DNA of 64,000 bases, from positions 1 to 64,000 of the forward strand of contig NZ_JTKH01000013.1 in the NCBI RefSeq assembly GCF_000827885.1, read 5' to 3'. The notes beneath the pieces are model-generated. The model made no database searches. It was not told where the DNA came from and was given only the letters and a program-made list of their open reading frames with translations. The stretch is from Vibrio renipiscarius (GTDB lineage: Bacteria > Pseudomonadota > Gammaproteobacteria > Enterobacterales > Vibrionaceae). The position numbers were made by a program, and so were the translations under genes. Of the stretch, positions 51,201 through 60,836 are shown piece by piece (the stretch's first letter is position 1; each line of letters opens with the position of its first letter).

Positions 51201-51363
51201 TGGCACCGTAATAACTGGTCGTTACCGTGACCACGGTATTTGTCATTTCAGGGTATTCGCGTACCTGCATCTTGAAGATTGCTTGAAGACCAAGCAAAGC
51301 AATCAAGAAGCTGATCGATACCGCTAAAACTGGACGTTTAATAAAAACATCAGTAAAGCGCAT
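48241..51363 (-). CDS. vexB: RND multidrug efflux pump, VexB-like
   Basis: A 1040-aa HAE-1 family inner-membrane pump with 12 membrane helices and two large periplasmic loops. FIKRPVLAVSISFLIALLG starts helix 1; the proton-relay aspartates are in LAIGLVVDDAIVVLENVDRH; GVTGALFSEF-like GGITGALFSEFALTLAG is typical. The adaptor gene lies 11 bases upstream and a TetR gene before that. No outer-membrane channel gene is present, so it probably uses TolC. The ilvC - ubiK - vexB - vexA - vexR order is what I recall for V. cholerae vexRAB; the symbol rests on that synteny. Confidence 0.88.
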   Translation of the reverse strand: MRFTDVFIKRPVLAVSISFLIALLGLQAIFKMQVREYPEMTNTVVTVTTSYYGASADLIQGFITQPLEQAVAQADNIDYMTSSSVLGQSTITVNMKLNTDPNAALSDILAKTNSVRSQLPKEAEDPTVTMSTGSTTAVLYIGFTSDELSSSQITDYLERVINPQLFTVNGVSKVDMYGGMKYALRVWLDPYKMGALDLTATDVMGVLSANNYQSATGQAVGEFVLYNGSADTQVSNVDELKALVVKTGQGNVIRLGDIAKVTLEKSHDVYRASANGQEAVVAAINAAPSANPINIAADVLALLPQLERNLPSNIKMNVMYDSTVAINESIQEVIKTILEAALIVLVVITLFLGSFRAVVIPIVTIPLSLIGVAMVMQAMGFSWNLMTLLAMVLAIGLVVDDAIVVLENVDRHIKEGESPFRAAIIGTREIAVPVIAMTLTLGAVYAPIALMGGITGALFSEFALTLAGAVFVSGIIALTLSPMMCSKMLKATDKPSKFEQKVHGILERMTNRYDIMLSAVMKHRPVVIGFAFIVFAVLPVLFSFIPSELAPSEDKGVVVLMGTAPANANLDYIQNTMNDVNKILSDQPEVEYAQVFTGVPNSNQAFGLATLKPWSQREASQAEVTKRVGDLVSSVPGMAVTAFQMPELPGAGSGLPIQFVITTPNSFESLFTITSDVLTQVMKSPLFVYSDLDLNYGSATMKISIDKDKAGAYGVTMQDIGITLSTMMADGYVNRIDLNGRSYEVIPQVERKWRLNPESMNNYYLRTADGNSIPLGSLITIDVVAAPRALPHFNQLNSASIGAVPAPGVAMGDAINWFEDVAQNSLPSGYNHDYMGEARQYVTEGSALYATFGLALAIIFLVLAIQFESIRDPIVIMVSVPLAICGALIALAWGTATMNIYSQVGLITLVGLITKHGILICEVAKEEQLHNKLSRIDAVKEAAKVRLRPILMTTAAMIAGLVPLLYASGAGAEQRFSIGIVIVAGLAIGTLFTLFVLPVIYSYLAEQHKPLPVFVEDKDLEKLARVDEAKAACREISSRS

Positions 51364-51374
51364 GAAGCCTCCGG

Positions 51375-52481
51375 TTACAGCATTGGTGTTTCTTTAGGTG
51401 GGGTCAGTGCCGTGTCTTCGACAATGCGTACCTTAGCGTGGTTACTAAGACGAACTTGACCCGATGTGACCACCATATCGCCAGGTTCGACACCCTCAAG
51501 AATATGAGCAATATCACCAGAACGTTCACCCACTTTCACCACTTGCTGCGTCACTCGCTGAACGCCATCTTCTTCTTTAATCAGATAGATATTGTCACCA
51601 TAAAGCGTATAGGTAATCGCGGTTTGTGGCAGAGTGACCTGATCCGTAACTTTAGGCAGAATGATTTTGGCGCGGGCAAACATGCCACTACGTAACTTGC
51701 TGTCGCTGTTTGGAATATCAGCTTGGACTTGAATCAAACCACTTTGTACGGCTACCGCAGGTTCTATCGCCGTGATAGAGCCAGCAAATGGGCGCTCAGG
51801 GTAAGCATCAACAAAGATTTCAACCGTTTGACCTAGATTGATACGAGAGATATCGGTTTGCGGCACCGTGAAACGTAAACGCATCACACTGGTGTCTTCT
51901 AAGCGGACAATGTCACTACCGGTTTGGAGGTATTGCCCAAGGTAGACATTACGAATACCGACAACGCCGGCAAAGGGAGCGCGAATTTCACGACGATCGA
52001 TGGAAGCTTTTAAACTTTCAACATCAGCAACAAGGGAGAAGTAGTTTGCCCCTGCTTCATCGAGGGCTTCTTTAGAGATGGAGCCTTTTTTGTAAAGGCC
52101 TTGGTAACGCTTGTATTTGGCTTTTGCGGCAGGCACTTTGGCTTCTGCACTTTTAAGATTCGCTTGCTCAACTTCCGAATCGAGCTCCACGAGCAGCTGC
52201 TCTTGCTCTACTGTGGTTCCGGAATCAAAACTGATCTTATCGATTATACCGCTGGTTTCATTGGCGAGGGTAACGCCCTGGTTGGGTTCAATAAAGCCGA
52301 TGGCCTCAATCACGGGCACCCAGTCGACAGACTTCACGGTGACAGCGGTAATCGGGAATTCCGCTTCGGGTCGGTTCGCCATGTATTCGGCGATCTTTTG
52401 TTGTTTAAACAGATTGAAACCTATCACACTACCAAACAGTAGTATCGCAATAAGCAACATGAAGAAAGTCCACTTTTTCAT
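51375..52481 (-). CDS. vexA: Periplasmic adaptor (membrane fusion) protein, VexA-like
   Basis: A 368-aa HlyD/RND adaptor with one N-terminal membrane anchor (about 5-23, no lipobox Cys), barrel-sandwich halves around GFIEPNQGVTLANETSGIID and IDRREIRAPFAGVVGIRN, a coiled-coil hairpin (about 110-165) and the beta-barrel with PERPFAGSITAIEPAV. It links the RND pump to an outer-membrane channel. It is the first structural gene after the TetR regulator, 18 bases away. Confidence 0.9.
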   Translation of the reverse strand: MKKWTFFMLLIAILLFGSVIGFNLFKQQKIAEYMANRPEAEFPITAVTVKSVDWVPVIEAIGFIEPNQGVTLANETSGIIDKISFDSGTTVEQEQLLVELDSEVEQANLKSAEAKVPAAKAKYKRYQGLYKKGSISKEALDEAGANYFSLVADVESLKASIDRREIRAPFAGVVGIRNVYLGQYLQTGSDIVRLEDTSVMRLRFTVPQTDISRINLGQTVEIFVDAYPERPFAGSITAIEPAVAVQSGLIQVQADIPNSDSKLRSGMFARAKIILPKVTDQVTLPQTAITYTLYGDNIYLIKEEDGVQRVTQQVVKVGERSGDIAHILEGVEPGDMVVTSGQVRLSNHAKVRIVEDTALTPPKETPML

Positions 52482-52499
52482 TCTAATTGGAACTCCAAG

Positions 52500-53081
52500 T
52501 TAATGAGTAATTATTGCATCCCAACTGGCCTCGATAACGGCTTCGAGTTCGTCATCGTTCAGTTTATAAAATCCCAGCGCATTCTTTCTTGCAAGGGTCA
52601 CGCTTGATTCAAAACTCAAAACAAACAACACCTGGTTATCCAGTTGTTTAAAGATGTTTTGCTTTTTACCTTCTAAAAACAAACGCTCTACTTGGTCAAA
52701 CATTTTGCGCTCGAGTTCCCTTATTTGATGGTCATCAGATCGAGGAAGAGATTCATATTGGACTCGGCTACTTAGTGCATCTTTTTCAGAAGATGCGAGA
52801 TTCCAAATGTTTAGCCACATAGTCCGGAAGGCCGTTTTGAGCGGCATATCGTCCGTTACGCCATGTTGAATGACTGTGGCTATACGTTTGGCTACGTGAA
52901 GTCGAACTTCATTAAGTAATTGTTCTTTATCTGAAAAATATCGATAAATTGTCCCTGTTGCTACGCCAGCAGCGGTCGCGACTTTTTGCATCGATAAACA
53001 ATGAAAGCCGGAGTCAGCAATGAGCTTTTCAGCAGCAATCAAAATTTGTGAGTGTTTACCGACCGAGATTTTTCTAGACAT
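52500..53081 (-). CDS. vexR: TetR-family repressor of the efflux operon, VexR-like
   Basis: A 193-aa regulator. The N-terminal HTH is the TetR type: SQILIAAEKLIADSGFHCLS, then MQKVATAAGVATGTIYRYFSDKEQLL (about 34-59). The C-terminal ligand domain is variable. The start at 53081 has AGGAAA before it; a longer frame would read through the operator. A 24-bp palindrome 12 bases upstream is its likely own operator, giving autoregulated control of vexRAB. Confidence 0.9.
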   Translation of the reverse strand: MSRKISVGKHSQILIAAEKLIADSGFHCLSMQKVATAAGVATGTIYRYFSDKEQLLNEVRLHVAKRIATVIQHGVTDDMPLKTAFRTMWLNIWNLASSEKDALSSRVQYESLPRSDDHQIRELERKMFDQVERLFLEGKKQNIFKQLDNQVLFVLSFESSVTLARKNALGFYKLNDDELEAVIEASWDAIITH

Positions 53082-53092
53082 TTTCCTATCAC

Positions 53093-53116
53093 TAATGAAT
53101 GAACGTTCATTCATTA
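53093..53116. promoter_or_regulatory. 24-bp palindromic operator of the TetR/RND operon
   Basis: A perfect 24-bp palindrome centred between 53104 and 53105, with arms reading TAATGAATGAAC. Symmetry breaks exactly outside these limits. The length and TGAAYG-type arms match operators of AcrR/TetR-like regulators (E. coli and Pseudomonas RND repressors bind similar GAACGTTC-centred sites). It sits between the regulator start and rep. Confidence 0.85.
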
Positions 53117-53292
53117 TTAAGCCAAAGTCATTGGAATATTGCAATAAGTATGGCCTTAATTACGGAAAAATCCTGTCAATCCAATGATTTTTCTTTGATT
53201 GGACGGCCTTTTTTTGGCCAACCATTAATCATGGTAATAACGAAGTTGCACTATTATTATAAGCGGCAATATTTTTTCGAAATGAGACCCCC

Positions 53293-55311
53293 ATGAAGCT
53301 GAACCCCGGACAAGAACAAGCGGTGAAGTATGTATCAGGCCCATGCCTCGTGCTTGCTGGCGCAGGCTCAGGTAAAACGCGTGTAATCACCAATAAAATC
53401 GCTTATTTGGTTCAGCAATGTGGCTATAAAGCACGCAATATCGCTGCGGTGACCTTTACCAATAAAGCTGCTCGTGAAATGAAAGAGCGAGTGGGGCAGA
53501 CCTTAGGAAAGCAAGAGTCAAAAGGCTTAATGGTGTCGACCTTCCATACCTTGGGCCTCAACATCATTAAGCGAGAACATAAACATTTAGGGCTTAAATC
53601 TGGCTTTTCTTTGTTTGATGATCAAGACCAATTGGCGTTGTTAAAGGAGCTGACAGAAACGCAATTGGATGGCGATAAAGATTTGCTACGTCAGTTGCTC
53701 AGCGCGATTTCCAATTGGAAAAACGACATGTTGACGCCCGATCAGGCCAAGGCGTATGCACAAGGTGAGCAACAACAGTTGTTTGCATTTTGTTTTGAGA
53801 TGTATCAGAAACAGATGCGCGCCTACAACGCACTCGACTTTGATGATTTGATTGCGCTACCAGTATTGTTACTGCGTACCAATGAAGAGGTTCGAACGCG
53901 CTGGCAGAACCGCATTCGTTACCTGCTGGTGGATGAATACCAAGATACCAACACCAGTCAGTATGAGTTAGTGCGCTTGCTGGTAGGGCAGCGTGAACGC
54001 TTAACCGTGGTGGGCGATGATGACCAATCTATTTATTCATGGCGTGGTGCTAAACCCCAAAACTTAGTGCTGCTTGGCCAAGACTACCCGAACTTAAAGC
54101 TCATCAAGTTGGAGCAGAACTACCGTTCAACCAACCGTATCTTGCGTTGCGCCAATATCTTGATCGCCAACAACCCGCACGTCTATGAAAAATCGCTCTT
54201 TTCGACGCTGCCTGATGGGGAAAAGCTCAAAGTATTATTGGCCAAAAATGAAGATCATGAGGCTGAGCGCGTCACGGGTGAAATTATCGCGCACAAGTTT
54301 CTTAATCGAACTCATTACCGTGATTATGCGATTTTGTATCGTGGTAACCATCAGTCGCGCTTAATTGAAAAGTCGCTGATGCAAAACCGTGTACCTTATA
54401 AGTTATCTGGCGGTACGTCGTTTTTTGCCCGTGCAGAAATCAAAGACATGATGGCTTACTTGAAAGTCTTAGTGAACCCAGATGATGATAATGCCTTCTT
54501 ACGCATCGTGAATACGCCTAAGCGAGAGATTGGCCCCGTTACGCTAGAGAAGCTGGGCAGCTACGCGAATATGCGTGGGAAGAGCCTATTTGATGCCAGT
54601 TTTGAAATGGGATTGGAGCAGCATTTAACCGGTCGTGGCTTAGAGAATCTACAGCGATTTACGGCTTGGTTGGTGAAAATCGGCGATCAAGCGGAACGTG
54701 GCGATACAGTAGAAGCGGTACGTTCGTTGGTGCGTGATATCCATTATGAAGATTGGCTCTATGAGACTTCCGCAAGCCCGAAAGCGGCAGAAATGCGGAT
54801 GAAGAACGTCTCGGATCTGTATTCTTGGATTGTGGCCGATTTAGAAGGCGATAATTATGACCAAGAAGAGAAGACGCTGAAAGAAGTGGTTCAGCGCTTA
54901 ACGCTACGTGACATGATGGAGCGTAACGAGGAAGAGGAAGACAGTGATGCGGTGCAATTGATGACACTGCATGCTTCTAAAGGCTTGGAGTTCCCTTATG
55001 TGTATCTATTGGGCTCGGAAGAGGGCATCTTGCCGCACCAAACCAGCATTGATGAAGATAATGTCGAGGAAGAGCGTCGTTTGATGTACGTGGGCATTAC
55101 ACGTGCGCAGAAAGAACTGACGTTCACTATGTGTCGCGAGCGTCGTCAGTACGGTGAGTTGCTTAAACCGACACAGAGTCGATTCCTCGATGAGTTGCCG
55201 TTTGATGACGTCGAGTGGGAGCAAACGAAGAAGCCGGTAACTCAAGAAGAGCGAATGGCCAAAGGGCAGGCGCATATTGCGAACCTTCGGTCGATGTTCA
55301 ATAAGAAGTAG
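53293..55311 (+). CDS. rep: ATP-dependent DNA helicase Rep
   Basis: A 672-aa superfamily 1A helicase (E. coli Rep is 673 aa) that helps forks past protein blocks and restarts replication. Walker [13 protein letters not shown] (about 22-33), motif [12 protein letters not shown], motif [18 protein letters not shown], motif IV EQNYRST, motif [16 protein letters not shown] and motif [14 protein letters not shown] are all intact. The C-terminus is short, unlike UvrD (720 aa), favouring Rep. Confidence 0.96.
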   Translation: MKLNPGQEQAVKYVSGPCLVLAGAGSGKTRVITNKIAYLVQQCGYKARNIAAVTFTNKAAREMKERVGQTLGKQESKGLMVSTFHTLGLNIIKREHKHLGLKSGFSLFDDQDQLALLKELTETQLDGDKDLLRQLLSAISNWKNDMLTPDQAKAYAQGEQQQLFAFCFEMYQKQMRAYNALDFDDLIALPVLLLRTNEEVRTRWQNRIRYLLVDEYQDTNTSQYELVRLLVGQRERLTVVGDDDQSIYSWRGAKPQNLVLLGQDYPNLKLIKLEQNYRSTNRILRCANILIANNPHVYEKSLFSTLPDGEKLKVLLAKNEDHEAERVTGEIIAHKFLNRTHYRDYAILYRGNHQSRLIEKSLMQNRVPYKLSGGTSFFARAEIKDMMAYLKVLVNPDDDNAFLRIVNTPKREIGPVTLEKLGSYANMRGKSLFDASFEMGLEQHLTGRGLENLQRFTAWLVKIGDQAERGDTVEAVRSLVRDIHYEDWLYETSASPKAAEMRMKNVSDLYSWIVADLEGDNYDQEEKTLKEVVQRLTLRDMMERNEEEEDSDAVQLMTLHASKGLEFPYVYLLGSEEGILPHQTSIDEDNVEEERRLMYVGITRAQKELTFTMCRERRQYGELLKPTQSRFLDELPFDDVEWEQTKKPVTQEERMAKGQAHIANLRSMFNKK

Positions 55312-55355
55312 CGGTCAACATGACTTGATCCCGTGATTTAAGGGGATAAACGACA

Positions 55356-55382
55356 AAAGGCTTGGTGTTGACCAAGCCTTTT
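55356..55382. terminator. Bidirectional terminator between rep and cytochrome c5
   Basis: Stem AAAGGCTTGGT / ACCAAGCCTTT with a GTTG loop and T-runs on both sides. Confidence 0.9.
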
Positions 55383-55396
55383 TGTTGCGCGCTTTT

Positions 55397-55819
55397 TTAC
55401 AGGCCGTCTGTCATGTGTTTGATTGCGGCAATGATCTCATCATCAGAACAATCCATACAGGCCCCTTTAGCGGGCATCGCGTTGAAACCATTGATGGCAT
55501 GATCATTGAGCACCGCCTCGCCCTGAGCGATTCGTGGCGCCCAGTCTGCCGCATCACCAATCTTAGGCGCGCCACTCACGCCTGTCGCATGACAAGCGAT
55601 ACAGAAGGTGCCATACACCGTTGCGCCATCGCGTGGGCCTGTGGGCTCTGCCGCAATAGGCTCGCTGCCGGCGAGGTAGATATTACCCACAGGTTTGATC
55701 CTTTCGGCGATTGCATCGTATTCTTCTTGGCTAACGCTCGCGGCAAAAGAGGCACTAGAAAAGGCAATTGCGGCGATCAGAGCGGTTAAGATTTTTTGAG
55801 ACATATCCATTAAACTCAC
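55397..55819 (-). CDS. Cytochrome c5
   Basis: A 140-aa periplasmic monohaem cytochrome: signal peptide (about 1-27, SSASFAAS cut), CIACH haem site (Cys73, Cys76, His77), a Met ligand in FNAMPAKG and a C-terminal CMDCSDDEI, the extra Cys pair typical of cytochrome c5. GTG at 55819 has AGGATGAACA upstream and is the likely start; ATG codons at 55810 and 55804 are alternatives and leave the signal peptide intact. Confidence 0.92.
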   Translation of the reverse strand: MSLMDMSQKILTALIAAIAFSSASFAASVSQEEYDAIAERIKPVGNIYLAGSEPIAAEPTGPRDGATVYGTFCIACHATGVSGAPKIGDAADWAPRIAQGEAVLNDHAINGFNAMPAKGACMDCSDDEIIAAIKHMTDGL

Positions 55820-56050
55820 TGTTCATCCTGAGGGTAAGTTCATGCTTACCTAATTTTTAGGGTGTATATTTGATCTAAGCGACTTTGCTCTGTTAAATCA
55901 ATGTAAACAGTAGGTGATTATATCCCGAGAAGTTGTTGCAATAAACAATAACTTCTTAGCGACAGGGGGTACATCACACGTCGGATTGCTTTTTAATTAG
56001 TCAGCGCTGTTGAAAAAGGCAGCAAACGATAAAAAAAGTAAAAAAAGTAC

Positions 56051-56086
56051 TAGACGCAATAGTGTGATATCCGTATTATTCCTCTC
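56051..56086 (+). promoter_or_regulatory. Promoter of the tRNA operon
   Basis: -35 TAGACG (56051-56056), 17 bases, -10 TATTAT (56074-56079), then a GC-rich CCTCTCCGCCG discriminator, the pattern of stringently controlled stable-RNA promoters. The start is predicted near 56086, 15 bases before tRNA-Arg. Confidence 0.65.
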
Positions 56087-56100
56087 CGCCGATAGGGCAT

Positions 56101-56177
<77 letters not shown>

Positions 56178-56212
56178 TGTGCCTCGGAAGTATTATCGGT
56201 GAAAAAACAGTG

Positions 56213-56288
56213 GTGGCTATAGCTCAGTTGGTAGAGTCCCGGATTGTGATTCCGGTTGTCGCGAGTTCAAGCCTCGTTAGCCACCCCA
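56213..56288 (+). tRNA. tRNA-His (GTG), copy 1
   Basis: 76 bases beginning GTGGCTATAGCTCAG; anticodon loop TTGTGAT (GTG), 3' end TAGCCACCCCA. The sequence is identical to the copy at 56466. Confidence 0.97.
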
Positions 56289-56343
56289 TTATTCAGGTAG
56301 CTTTTGCTCCCTTTCTTGATGAAAATCGAGAAGAAACTTAAGT

Positions 56344-56420
<77 letters not shown>

Positions 56421-56465
56421 CTATTTAGTTTTTTGCATATTGTTGCATTAAACACACAAATTGTG

Positions 56466-56541
56466 GTGGCTATAGCTCAGTTGGTAGAGTCCCGGATTGT
56501 GATTCCGGTTGTCGCGAGTTCAAGCCTCGTTAGCCACCCCA
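56466..56541 (+). tRNA. tRNA-His (GTG), copy 2
   Basis: Same 76-base sequence as copy 1; part of a tandem His-Pro duplication with diverging spacers. Confidence 0.97.
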
Positions 56542-56594
56542 TTATTTAGGTAGCTTTGCTCCCTTTCTTAATGAAAGTTAAGATAAAACCTTGT

Positions 56595-56671
<77 letters not shown>

Positions 56672-56679
56672 CTATACGA

Positions 56680-56707
56680 AGCCCTAGTCGAAAGACTAGG
56701 GCTTTTT
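56680..56707 (+). terminator. Terminator of the tRNA operon
   Basis: 10-bp stem AGCCCTAGTC / GACTAGGGCT, GAAA tetraloop, six T. Confidence 0.94.
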
Positions 56708-56710
56708 TAC

Positions 56711-57434
56711 GTCTGTGCTTTAGTCATTTCCGTATTCATACTGCCCAACAGGGTGCGAGTTTATACAAGCCGTATCGTCGCACTTATCACCGCTTATCCT
56801 TTTTCTATTGTTCTTATCGATGTCTTTATCTGTGCTGCCTTGATCTTCTATCACTGTGGCTGATCACTATCGTTTGTCGACGGTTCACATTCTTCGCTTT
56901 ATTTCTCCTGTCGTTATTGTTCCCCCTAATGTTTTAAGCCATGCAGCAAAACTGACGGTTTTCATCAGATTCAGTTAGGCCATAAAAATAGAATTAAAGG
57001 TTGAGTGGTGCTAGTTGTGTGAAGTTAATCACTGCCTATGCAGCCTCAAGTTGGTTCTAAATTTCACTAGATAACTGAGATGGCAGCGTGATGTGTTTTT
57101 TTTGTTAATAAAGACTAATTCACTAAATTGATTGATTATGCGCAGAGATTTTAAGGTCATTTAGATAATAATCACTAGATTGCCAGTAATAGCAGTAAAC
57201 ACTGGTAATTTATTATGGGTTTTCCTTATCAATAATTGTATTTTTATGCATTATTACTTTTATTAGTTGCTTAAAATATGCGCAAAACTAAATTTTTCCA
57301 CTGTAAATGTTGCTTTCGTGTGAATTATTTGCCAAATTGAACAGCTAATAAATATCAGAACGATATTCTGGTAAATGAATGGATTCAGTTTTTCAGACAG
57401 GGCAGAAAGCTGTCAAAGCAGTAGAGGTCTGGTA
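56711..57434. other. Long AT-rich intergenic region before the peptide ABC operon
   Basis: About 720 bases with no credible gene. The part after 57000 is strongly AT-rich with many short T and A runs (for example 57091-57110 and 57231-57270), which could be H-NS- or IHF-bound, and must contain the promoter of the ABC operon. I find no riboswitch or strong hairpin. Confidence 0.5.
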
Positions 57435-59177
57435 ATGTCACTTTTAGAAGTAAAAAACCTGCGTATTGAGTACCCATCGCGTCATGGTGTTCATGCTGCG
57501 GTTAAATCGCTGTCGTTTAATATTGAACGTGGCGAAATCGTCGGTGTCGTAGGCGAATCAGGTGCGGGTAAATCGACAGTAGGCAATGCCGTTATCGATC
57601 TACTTAGTCCTCCGGGCACGATCGCTGATGGTGAAGTGTTCCTCGAAGGCGAAAAAATCTCAGGATTAACACCACAGCAAATGCGCCGAGTCCGAGGCTC
57701 CAAAATCGGTTTTATCTTTCAAGATCCGATGACCTCACTCAATCCACTTTTTACCGTTGAGCAGCAAATCAAAGAAACCATTCATGCCAATATGAAGGTT
57801 TCTGATGACGAAGCGTATCAGCGCGCCCTTAACTTAATGAACCAAGTGGGTATCCCACAGCCTGAAAACCGTCTTAAACAGTATCCGCACCAGTTTTCAG
57901 GGGGCATGCGCCAACGTGTGGTGATTGCGATTGCCCTTGCTGGTGAGCCTGATCTGATTATTGCGGATGAGCCGACAACCGCTTTGGATGTGTCTATCCA
58001 AGACCAAATTCTGACGTTGATTCGTGACTTATGCATTAAGAACAATGTGGGTTGTATGTTGGTTACGCATGACATGGGCGTGGTCTCTAACGTGACCGAC
58101 CGTGTGGCGGTGATGTATCGAGGTGATTTAGTCGAGTTTGGTCCAACGGCCAAAGTCTTGGGCGATCCGGATCACTCTTATACCCGTAGCTTAATTTCAG
58201 CCGTGCCTCGTTCAGACATGAAATTGGATCGTTTCCCTCTTGTCAGCTACATCGAAGAGGCATCTGAGCTTAAACCGCTCGATATTAAAAATCACTGGCT
58301 AGGCCAAAGCCAAGACCAAAGAGATTACCGCGGCGCACTGCTGGAAGTAGAAAACGTCAATCTGCGCTTTATTACCAAGGATTCTTTATTCGAAAGCCGC
58401 CGTGAATACGTGCAGGCATCCAATAATGTCAGCTTCGAGGTAAAAGAAGGCGAAACATTTGGTCTGGTGGGGGAATCCGGTTCTGGTAAGTCGACGATTG
58501 CTCGCGTGATCGCCGGTCTTTATACGCCCAATTCAGGACGTGTCACGTTTGAAGGGATTGATCTGACCTCATTGCGTTCTGAGAAAGAGCGCCGCCCAAT
58601 TCGTCGTCAAATGCAGATGGTTTTTCAAAACCCATACACATCGATGAATCCACGCATGAAAGTGTTCGATATTATCGCCGAGCCGATTCGTTTCCATAAA
58701 CTCACGCGCAATGAAACAGAAACGCGACAGATCGTTAACGATCTTTTGGATCATGTAGGTTTGGGCATCATGGCCGGTGTGAAGTACCCACATGAATTTT
58801 CTGGCGGCCAACGCCAGCGCATTTCAATTGCGCGCGCATTGGCAACACGACCTCGTTTATTGATTTGTGATGAGCCGACCTCGGCCTTGGATGTCTCGGT
58901 ACAGGCGCAAATTCTTAATCTGCTGAAAGATCTTCAGAGTGAGTTGAATCTCACCATGTTGTTCATCAGTCACGATTTGCCGGTGATTCGTCAAATGTGT
59001 GACCGAGTGGGAGTGATGCAAATGGGGACGCTATTGGAAGTCGCCCCAACGGAGCAGTTATTTACCCAGCCTCAGCACGCTTACAGCCAACAATTGATTT
59101 CATTAATGCCGGAATTTACGGGCTTGAGAGAAGAAGTAAAAACGGCACAAACCATCGATAGTAAAGCCATCGCTTAG
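57435..59177 (+). CDS. Peptide-type ABC transporter, double ATP-binding protein
   Basis: A 580-aa protein with two complete ABC domains. The first (about 1-260) has Walker A GESGAGKST, signature FSGGMRQR, Walker B LIIADEPTTALD; the second (about 300-560) has GESGSGKST, FSGGQRQR and LLICDEPTSALD. It is a fusion of the DppD- and DppF-like subunits, as in YejF and GsiA. ATG 57435 has AGAGG before it; the frame is open from 57375 but the extra 20 residues are not family-like. First gene of a four-gene importer. Confidence 0.94.
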   Translation: MSLLEVKNLRIEYPSRHGVHAAVKSLSFNIERGEIVGVVGESGAGKSTVGNAVIDLLSPPGTIADGEVFLEGEKISGLTPQQMRRVRGSKIGFIFQDPMTSLNPLFTVEQQIKETIHANMKVSDDEAYQRALNLMNQVGIPQPENRLKQYPHQFSGGMRQRVVIAIALAGEPDLIIADEPTTALDVSIQDQILTLIRDLCIKNNVGCMLVTHDMGVVSNVTDRVAVMYRGDLVEFGPTAKVLGDPDHSYTRSLISAVPRSDMKLDRFPLVSYIEEASELKPLDIKNHWLGQSQDQRDYRGALLEVENVNLRFITKDSLFESRREYVQASNNVSFEVKEGETFGLVGESGSGKSTIARVIAGLYTPNSGRVTFEGIDLTSLRSEKERRPIRRQMQMVFQNPYTSMNPRMKVFDIIAEPIRFHKLTRNETETRQIVNDLLDHVGLGIMAGVKYPHEFSGGQRQRISIARALATRPRLLICDEPTSALDVSVQAQILNLLKDLQSELNLTMLFISHDLPVIRQMCDRVGVMQMGTLLEVAPTEQLFTQPQHAYSQQLISLMPEFTGLREEVKTAQTIDSKAIA

Positions 59178-59242
59178 CTATCAAACATCATAGATGCAAT
59201 CACAATAACCAGGGATTGGATTCCCGCATAAGGAGTTATGCA

Positions 59243-60796
59243 ATGAAAACCATGAAAAGCAAATTAGCAGTGGCGCTAATGGCAGCAGGTTTAAGTTTTA
59301 ATGCAATGGCGGCAGACATCAAAGTTGGCTACGCCGCTGATCCAGTATCGTTAGACCCGCATGAGCAGCTATCAGGCGGCACACTGCAAATGTCACACAT
59401 GGTCTTTGATCCACTTGTTCGTTTTACTCAAGAAATGGATTTTGAGCCGCGTCTTGCTCAAAGTTGGGAGCGCATTGATGACAAAACCATGCGTTTCAAA
59501 CTGCGTGAAGGGGTGAAGTTCCATTCTGGTAACGCCCTGACCGCAGATGATGTGGTTTGGACATTTGACCGTCTACAAAACTCGCCAGATTTTAAAGCGA
59601 TCTTCAACCCGTACGAGAAGATTGTGAAAGTGGATGATTACACGTTTGACCTTGTCACCAAAGGTCCGTACCCACTGGTTCTACAAACGGCGACGTACAT
59701 TTTCCCTATGGACAGCAAGTTTTACTCAGGTGACACCGCCGATGGTAAAGACAAGTCGGAAGTGGTGAAGCACGGTAACTCATTTGCGTCGACCAATGTT
59801 TCAGGTACAGGTCCGTTCATCGTGACAGAGCGTGAGCAAGGCGTAAAAGTCGAATTTGAACGCTTTAATGATTACTGGGATACCGCATCAAAAGGCAACG
59901 TGGATAAGTTAACGCTTGTGCCAATCAAAGAAGACGCAACACGCGTGGCAGCCTTGCTTTCTGGTGGTGTGGATATGATTCACCCAGTGGCGCCAAACGA
60001 CCATAAACGAGTACAAGAAGCGGAAGGCATTGATTTAGTCACACTGCCTGGTACGCGCATTATCTCGTTCCAATTGAATCAAAATAGTAACGAAGCGCTA
60101 AAAGATGTGCGTGTGCGTCAGGCGATTGTGCATGCGATCAACAACGAAGGCATCGTGAAAAAAATCATGAAAGGCTTTGCCACGGCTGCGGGTCAACAAA
60201 GCCCGGCGGGTTATGTCGGCCATGATGAAGCGTTGGTTCCACGTTACGATCTGAAAAAAGCCAAGCAACTGATGAAAGAAGCGGGTTACGAAGACGGTTT
60301 TGCGTTGAGCATGATTGCACCGAATAACCGTTACGTGAACGATGCGAAAGTCGCGCAAGCAACGGCGGCAATGTTGTCGAAAATCGGCATCAAAGTTGAC
60401 CTGAAGACCATGCCAAAAGCGCAATACTGGCCTGAGTTTGATTTGTGTGCAGCAGACATGCTGATGATCGGTTGGCACTCAGATACCGAAGATTCGGCGA
60501 ACCTAACCGAATTCCTAACCATGACGCGTAATGCAGAAACGGGTAAAGGCCAATACAACTGTGGCTACTACTCAAACCCTGAAATGGATGCAGTCGTCGA
60601 AGCGGCTAACGTAGAAACCGATCCTGCGAAGCGCTCAGCAATGCTAAAAGGTGTAGAAGCGACGTTGTATAACGATGCTGCGTTTGTGCCGCTGCATTGG
60701 CAAAGTGAAGCGTGGGGCGCAAAATCTAACGTGAAAGCGGCAGATATCGTCAACCCAATGGTAATGCCTTACTTTGGCGACTTAGTGGTTGAATAA
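59243..60796 (+). CDS. Peptide-type ABC transporter, periplasmic binding protein
   Basis: A 517-aa SBP_bac_5 (DppA/OppA-like) protein with a signal peptide (about 1-23, cut after NAMAA) and family blocks SLDPHEQLSGGT, LAQSWERIDDKTMRFKLREG and FHSGNALTADDVVWTFDRL. The preceding AAGGAG at 8 bases sets the start. The peptide or other substrate cannot be told by eye. A 9-bp hairpin without T-run follows, as often between binding-protein and permease genes. Confidence 0.95.
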   Translation: MKTMKSKLAVALMAAGLSFNAMAADIKVGYAADPVSLDPHEQLSGGTLQMSHMVFDPLVRFTQEMDFEPRLAQSWERIDDKTMRFKLREGVKFHSGNALTADDVVWTFDRLQNSPDFKAIFNPYEKIVKVDDYTFDLVTKGPYPLVLQTATYIFPMDSKFYSGDTADGKDKSEVVKHGNSFASTNVSGTGPFIVTEREQGVKVEFERFNDYWDTASKGNVDKLTLVPIKEDATRVAALLSGGVDMIHPVAPNDHKRVQEAEGIDLVTLPGTRIISFQLNQNSNEALKDVRVRQAIVHAINNEGIVKKIMKGFATAAGQQSPAGYVGHDEALVPRYDLKKAKQLMKEAGYEDGFALSMIAPNNRYVNDAKVAQATAAMLSKIGIKVDLKTMPKAQYWPEFDLCAADMLMIGWHSDTEDSANLTEFLTMTRNAETGKGQYNCGYYSNPEMDAVVEAANVETDPAKRSAMLKGVEATLYNDAAFVPLHWQSEAWGAKSNVKAADIVNPMVMPYFGDLVVE

Positions 60797-60813
60797 TCAC
60801 GATCTGTAGTCAT

Positions 60814-60836
60814 AAGGAGAGCGCAATGCTCTCCTT
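60814..60836 (+). promoter_or_regulatory. Intercistronic hairpin after the binding-protein gene
   Basis: Perfect 9-bp stem AAGGAGAGC / GCTCTCCTT with a 5-base loop and no T-run. It would protect the upstream mRNA end and lower expression of the permeases relative to the binding protein; the role is inferred. Confidence 0.6.
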
